From Robertmurraya_A mangrovi (GTDB taxonomy: Bacteria; Bacillota; Bacilli; Bacillales; Cytobacillaceae): a stretch of 64,000 nucleotides of DNA. The notes under the pieces are model-generated. The model was not told the DNA's origin, ran no database searches, and saw nothing but the letters and a program-made list of their open reading frames with translations. Shown here in pieces: positions 59,976-64,000 of this stretch. The DNA is taken from assembly GCF_034427655.1 (NCBI RefSeq), contig NZ_JAXOFX010000008.1:1-64000 (forward strand), given 5' to 3'. Made by a program: the position numbers and the translations under genes. Within the stretch, counting starts at the first letter, position 1; each line of letters starts with the position of its first letter.

Positions 59976-60705
59976 ATGGGATTTAACAATCAAAAGTGTA
60001 AGCCTGTAACGATAGGGTTTGATACTACTCCAGCTATTCCTAGAAATTTTAACTTGGGCTGTGGGGAAGAGCAAATCTATTACGAAGCCGTCTTAACTCC
60101 ACTCCCTACCCTCACTATTTCGGCTATCGCATTCCCGTTCCAAGAAGAAGTTAATTGTCAGACTGTACTAGTAATCGAACAAGGAGACGGCTCAATTATC
60201 GAACGGCCTCTACCGGACAACCATCAAACATTGAGTCTCTCTGTACCCAATGTTCGAAGGGTCTCCTTAAGATGCGAGACATCAGAAGGAAGAGCTGGGT
60301 GTACGGGTTTCTTGGCATTCTTAATCTCTTATTGTGCATGTACGGGGTTGCTGCTCATGTGACCGGGGAACCCCTGTACAAATCGGAAATAACTTAGTCA
60401 GTACAGAGTTTAATGTTCCGTGCGGAACAGAATCGCAACCCTTATTTGAGTCATTCCTAGAATGTCCACCAACGGTAACAGTGGCAACATTTACTTCAAC
60501 TGCTGAGGAACAATGTGATGCTACCCTTGTAATAGAGCAGACAGACGGAACCATACTTGAATTCGAGATTATCTGGTCCGATTACAGAAGTGATACTTCT
60601 ATTATTGTAACTGTAGAGGATGTGGCCAACATCCGTGTTCGTTGTGAAGGAGATGGACTGGCTAATTGCCAAGGCGCTCTAAATTTCTTTATCAGTTACT
60701 GCTAA
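59976..60705 (+). pseudogene. Cys-rich two-domain surface protein, second copy, frameshift in a G run
   Basis: ATG 59976 follows AAAGGAAGG. The first domain (CKPVTIGFDTTP, CGEEQIYYEAVLTPLPTLTI, VLVIEQGDGSIIERPL, RCETSEGRAGCTGFLAFLI) ends at SYCAC and then breaks. In the next frame CCSCDRGTPVQIG continues with a second domain to a stop at 60705. Removing one G from the GGGG run at about 60337-60340 joins them exactly as in the first copy (SYCxC..GCCSC). So paralogue 1 lacks a G and paralogue 2 has one extra. Domains are about half identical across the two genes. Family and role as in the first copy. Confidence 0.7.
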
Positions 60706-60721
60706 GGTAGGCAAAAGAAGA

Positions 60722-60752
60722 GCTCTTTCCATGAAAGAAAGGGTTTTTCTTA
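60722..60752 (+). terminator. Terminator of the second Cys-rich gene
   Basis: CTCTTTC pairs with GAAAGGG, followed by TTTTTC. Confidence 0.75.
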
Positions 60753-60849
60753 CGGATTCCCAGTCACACCTCCTAATATATCCGAAGTAAAACCTTGTAA
60801 CAGCACGTTTTTTTGGCAAAATAGAAACTCCACTCGGACAAGCGAACAG

Positions 60850-60877
60850 ACGTGAATCGTTTCATTGTCATAATATA
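60850..60877 (+). promoter_or_regulatory. Sigma-K-like promoter
   Basis: AC (60850-60851), 17 bases, then CATAATATA (60869-60877) fits the sigma-K consensus AC-N16/17-CATAnnnTA. It lies 29 bases before the ATG at 60906, so this gene is probably made late in the mother cell. Confidence 0.65.
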
Positions 60878-60905
60878 TCCCATCTAAAAAAAGGAGGTGA
60901 AAAGT

Positions 60906-61328
60906 ATGGGTGTAATCTGTTCTTGTGGAGCCATTCTGAATACAACGTTATTTAATATAGCATTTCAATTACCAGAAGGGGTCGCCAGCGGTACCATCAC
61001 TTACAATGTCAATGTATGCCAAGAACGAGTGGAGTCATCCAACGTCACGGTCAATTTTGGAGACGGAGATCCCAGTTTCACACTACAATCCACCAATTTA
61101 GTGGCGGTACAATGTAGCACACAAGGAGATGTCTGCACGATCACCATTACAGGACAAGGCATACTTGAATTTGAAGGCAATCAGCAGGATGTAACCTTTC
61201 AATTGGAATTTAGGGTAGATGAAACAAGTGAGCAAGTATCATCCTTTACCATAGAAGGTTTTGGTTTCCAGGCGGAAATCGCTGTACTTCCACCGGGTAC
61301 GCTCACATCTTTTGGGTGTGAGGACTAA
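60906..61328 (+). CDS. Cys-rich putative spore-surface protein
   Basis: This 140-aa protein starts after a perfect AAAGGAGGTG. It begins MGVICSCGAILNTTLFNIAF and is otherwise made of Ser/Thr/Val-rich beta strands with Cys at about 8, 38, 78, 86 and near the end (SFGCED), fitting a small all-beta, disulfide-linked structural unit. It lacks a signal peptide, as spore-coat proteins made in the mother cell do. A sigma-K-like promoter supports that. Related in style, not clearly in sequence, to the two genes before it; Ena-type endospore appendage subunits are a candidate family. Confidence 0.65.
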   Translation: MGVICSCGAILNTTLFNIAFQLPEGVASGTITYNVNVCQERVESSNVTVNFGDGDPSFTLQSTNLVAVQCSTQGDVCTITITGQGILEFEGNQQDVTFQLEFRVDETSEQVSSFTIEGFGFQAEIAVLPPGTLTSFGCED

Positions 61329-61371
61329 TAGACCATCTGATAGATGATAGAACTTTGTTGCTGTTACGAAC

Positions 61372-61404
61372 AAAAAACCCTTTCCGCGAAAGAAAGGGTT
61401 TTTC
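61372..61404. terminator. Bidirectional terminator
   Basis: CCCTTTC and GAAAGGG pair, with A6 on one side and T5 on the other. It lies between the + strand Cys-rich gene and the - strand excalibur remnant. Confidence 0.75.
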
Positions 61405-61412
61405 TATGGATT

Positions 61413-61610
61413 CTAGTCACACGACATCCCGTCACCATCTCGGTCTAAATCGTGGGGATCGTCATCGGGACCGCCTTCGTCTTCAAAAAAGGCTTGTGCT
61501 TCTTCTTGTGTATCGAAATCCGAACAGTCATAATCCACACTCGTATAGGAATAAGGATTTTTGTCTTCTTCGATCTTGATAGACAAAGCGAACGGAATCT
61601 TGCTTATGTA
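61413..61610 (-). pseudogene. Excalibur calcium-binding domain remnant
   Basis: On the - strand an open frame of about 60 codons reads EEDKNPYSYTSVDYDCSDFD, then TQEEAQAFFEDEG, then DPHDLDRDGDGMSCD and a stop at 61413. D-x-D-x-D-G-x-x-C with the first Cys 40 residues before is the excalibur Ca2+-binding domain that ends secreted nucleases. There is no start codon; the upstream part is replaced by the C-terminal codons of the secreted twin gene, in the same frame but after its stop at 61611. So this is the tail of a lost secreted protein. Confidence 0.65.
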
Positions 61611-61688
61611 TTATTTTTTTACTTCTTTCCATTTGGTAAGCTGAATTTCTTTTACAAACGTATACATAGCAGTATCCCAAGTGATGAC

Positions 61689-62369
61689 TTATAAATCCCA
61701 AGAGGTATTTTCTAATTGTACTTCTACATCCCGTTTATACCACTTGTTTAATTTGACTCCTTTGGGCAATTTACTGCCAGAAGTGTAACGAATATATTGT
61801 GTTCCTCTTATTCTTTCACCGTTATCAACCAGTAAGTCTGCATTTGGATCATGTTTATAATACATAGAAACATCTGTTATAAATATACTTTCTGAAATTC
61901 TCTTTTCCTTTTTAGTTTCATCTACCAACTTTTTGAAATACTTCCCTAAGTTCTTATCAGAATAGTACGTTCCATTATATTTGTAACCAATCTTGAAGTA
62001 ATAACGCAATTTGTTTATGAATGATTTTCCAATTGTCTTGTAATTACGATTATAATAGGTGTCCATGAAGCCAATGGAACTGTTAATATAATGTTTTTGA
62101 ATCTGAGATGTTTTATCCTGATACTTCCTTGGATAGCGTTCGTCATAGTTGGCTTCAGCTAACGTCTCAAACCACACATTTACAATCTTATACTTACCTA
62201 ATCTTTTTAAATCTGCTTCTTTATCAACCCATTGTTCTAGTTCAGCCTTTGAGTATTGGTGAATACTTTTTTCTTCTGTGGCTGCTTCTGTAACGAACAT
62301 AAGACCTGCTTTGTCTGTGGTTGAAACTCCTAGTAATAATGTTAAAATGAATATAATCTTCTTTTTCAA
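61689..62369 (-). CDS. Secreted protein, twin copy 1, truncated by a stop codon
   Basis: This 226-aa protein has a signal peptide (KKKIIFILTLLLGVSTTDKA). It shares nearly all of its sequence with the next gene: EKSIHQYSKAELEQWV, LGKYKIVNVWFETLAEANYD, IQKHYINSSIGFMDTYYNRN, GTYYSDKNLGKYFKKLVDET. After SWDL a TAA replaces the Lys codon of the twin (DMK); the 26 codons that follow still match (VITWDTAMYTFVKEIQLTKW) to a second stop at 61611. The twins are of unknown function; the truncation removes the last strand pair. Tandem duplication with 33 bases between the genes. Confidence 0.7.
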   Translation of the reverse strand: MKKKIIFILTLLLGVSTTDKAGLMFVTEAATEEKSIHQYSKAELEQWVDKEADLKRLGKYKIVNVWFETLAEANYDERYPRKYQDKTSQIQKHYINSSIGFMDTYYNRNYKTIGKSFINKLRYYFKIGYKYNGTYYSDKNLGKYFKKLVDETKKEKRISESIFITDVSMYYKHDPNADLLVDNGERIRGTQYIRYTSGSKLPKGVKLNKWYKRDVEVQLENTSWDL

Positions 62370-62402
62370 GGCGATGTCCTCTTCCTTTGACTGAGTGAAA
62401 TG

Positions 62403-63182
62403 TTATTTTTTAACTTCTATCCATTTGGTAAGCGGAACTTCTTTTACAAACGTATATGTGGAAGTATCCCAAGTGATGACTTTCATATCCCAAGAGGTGT
62501 TCTCTACTTCTACTTCTACGTCTCGTTTGTACCACTTGTTTAATTTGACTCCTTTGGGTAATTTACTACCGGAAGTGTAACGGATATATTGTGTTCCTCT
62601 TATTCTTTCACCGTTATCAACCAGTAAGGCTGCATTTGAATCATGTTCATAATACATTGAAACATCTGTTACAAATATACTTTCTGAAATTCTCTTTTCT
62701 TTTTTGGTTTCATCTACCAACTTTTTGAAATACTTCCCTAAGTTCTTATCAGAATAGTACGTTCCATTATACTTGTAACCAATTTTGTGGTAATATCGCA
62801 ATTCGTTGATGAATTTTTTACCAATGGTCTTATAATTCCGGTTATAGTATGTGTCCATGAAGCCAACGGAACTGCCAATATAGTGTTTTTGAATCTTAGA
62901 TGTTTCATCCCAATACTTGAATGGATAACGTAAGTCATGGTTACTTTCGGCTAATGTCTTAAAATCTACATTTACAATCTTATACTTACCTAACCTTTGT
63001 AAATCTCCTTTTTTACTATTTTCATTTATCCATTTGGTCATTTCAGACTTTGAATATTGATGAATACTCTTCTCTGCTTCTGCTTTCTTAACCGTAGTGG
63101 CTTCTACAGTCGATAACGTTACTGGCTGTATTAAAGCACTTGCCCCCATCATTATTGCTAAAAACATTACAATCTTTTTCAT
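62403..63182 (-). CDS. Secreted protein, twin copy 2, full length
   Basis: This 259-aa protein starts at ATG 63182 behind GAGAGGGAAAAC (frame open to 63218). The signal peptide is MKKIVMFLAIMMGASALIQP with cleavage near EAT-TV. The mature part is basic, Tyr- and Lys-rich, with no known motif, and ends in SWDMKVITWDTSTYTFVKEV, PLTKWIEVKK. It is the intact template for the truncated twin. A role outside the cell or on the spore is inferred from the signal peptide and the neighbours. Confidence 0.7.
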   Translation of the reverse strand: MKKIVMFLAIMMGASALIQPVTLSTVEATTVKKAEAEKSIHQYSKSEMTKWINENSKKGDLQRLGKYKIVNVDFKTLAESNHDLRYPFKYWDETSKIQKHYIGSSVGFMDTYYNRNYKTIGKKFINELRYYHKIGYKYNGTYYSDKNLGKYFKKLVDETKKEKRISESIFVTDVSMYYEHDSNAALLVDNGERIRGTQYIRYTSGSKLPKGVKLNKWYKRDVEVEVENTSWDMKVITWDTSTYTFVKEVPLTKWIEVKK

Positions 63183-63243
63183 TTTGTTTTCCCTCTCTAG
63201 TAAACTCTTGATATACAAATTTTCTCACAAAATCTATTATTTA

Positions 63244-64000
63244 TCAAAAAGTGAAGACACGCTTTTCCGTCTCCGAAACCGAATTAGGATCCAGAGTCCA
63301 CCAACCACCAACCACCAATAAGGCCATTGCTCCCAGTGACCACCATAGATACTTGTAAAACAAGTAGTACCCAATGGTTTCAAGAATGGATTCACCGCCG
63401 TTTTCCATCCAACCTTGATAATAGCCCTCACGGTACGTTTCCCATTCTTGCCCTTTTAGTTGTTGGTTGTGGTCATCAAACAGATAACCTTCTGTTGCGG
63501 CTTCTGCTCCGTCTTCATAGGCTTCTTCAAAAATGAACTGATATTGGTCGTAAGGCAGCCATTCTTCGTCGTCATCTTGACTAGAAGAGGAGGAAGCACT
63601 AGCCGTCACAGCGTGATTATCATCGGATCGTCTTGTTCCGCTGCTTCCCAACCTTTTACATAGGCTTGTTTGTACACTTCCTCGAGATAGTCTCCATATG
63701 GAGGTTCAGAGTCGTATTCCTCATCGTATTGGTAATCGTCATAGCCTTCCTGATAGCCCGCATCTTCGCTGTCTTCAATACAGACTTCCAGCCCTTCTTC
63801 GTGACCATCCGCTATGCCTTCTTCGTACCCGTTGCCAAACTCTTGTGAGCCTTCCCACCACCACTCGTAGTCCTTTTCACAAGTCGAGGTATAGGAATAG
63901 GCATAATCAAATCCCGTTGCATACCCTTCGTCATACGTTCCGCCCGAATCATAGTCACTATATCCATCGTGGTAATGATATTCCCCGTCATTCAAGCCCC
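63244..64000 (-). pseudogene. YHYH-type surface protein, frameshifted, 5' end outside the window
   Basis: From the window edge the - strand reads GLNDGEYHYHDGYSDYDSGG, then YDEGYATGFDYAYSYTSTCE and YEEGIADGHEEGLEVCIEDS, close to the paralogue at 56072. It ends prematurely after DDPMIITL near 63606. In the next frame DDNHAVTASASSSSSQDDDE leads into YREGYYQGWMENGG and a C-terminal membrane helix (YLWWSLGAMALLVVGG) to the stop at 63244. One missing base near 63630 (a C run, CC for CCC) explains the break. The start and signal peptide lie beyond base 64000. Confidence 0.65.

Noticed and set aside
61355..61579. A 74-codon + strand frame over the terminator and excalibur tail
   Set aside because: It is antisense to the excalibur remnant, is rich in Arg/His from reverse reading, and has no ribosome site.

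Overview
The window comes from the chromosome of a low-GC, endospore-forming Bacillaceae. Strong AGGAGG-type ribosome sites, ATG/GTG/TTG starts, a Spo0E-family phosphatase, MprF, a sigma-K-like promoter and YHYH-type surface proteins all point that way. The species cannot be named from sequence alone. No rRNA, tRNA or CRISPR array was seen.

Layout. 1-125: 3' end of a group II intron (domains V/VI). 246-1587: DUF1646-type cation transporter and a His-rich mini-protein. 1.7-34.8 kb: a large catabolic island, all on the + strand. It has five acyl-CoA dehydrogenases (one ACAD10/11-like), five SDRs counting a FabG-type one, three acyl-CoA synthetases (one frameshifted), an ACAD10/11-type APH-fold kinase, two thioesterase/hydratase-fold units, a thiolase, an alpha/beta hydrolase, a phosphotriesterase-like lactonase, an MBL hydrolase, an R2lox oxidase, aldehyde and alcohol dehydrogenases, a TetR regulator with three matching operators, and a complete Liv-type ABC importer. 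The simplest joint reading is import of a carboxylic acid or lactone, lactone opening, CoA activation, removal of a 4-hydroxy group by kinase plus ACAD11-type enzyme, beta-oxidation and thiolysis. The substrate itself is inferred. Two intergenic gaps in this island carry arrays of unrelated sequence with the same exact 20-bp period.

34.9-37.8 kb: mprF and a pterin carbinolamine dehydratase (core genes). 37.9-49.3 kb: a mobile region. It has a LAGLIDADG endonuclease behind a LexA-box promoter, an RHH-like protein, a TnpI/XerD-like recombinase with an inverted-repeat-rich upstream region, a second tyrosine recombinase, a double winged-helix protein, an overlapping trio of tyrosine recombinases (RIT-like) and an HTH regulator. 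Three separate transcription units here (40.5, 43.0 and 46.9-48.5 kb) each start behind the same kind of long terminator-like hairpin; this is the most novel-looking element in the window. Decayed gene remnants lie at 42.05-42.47 and 49.73-50.07 kb.

50.2-53.4 kb: spo0E-like gene, two adjacent PD-(D/E)XK-like proteins, an exported protein, a 43-aa membrane peptide and an HNH-like protein with three C-terminal DNA-binding-type repeats. 53.4-64.0 kb: mostly secreted or spore-surface proteins with tandem duplications (CAP-domain protein, YHYH proteins, Cys-rich repeat proteins, twin secreted proteins) and several broken copies. Several breaks in the window are single-base changes in homopolymer runs, so base-calling error must be excluded before calling those genes dead.
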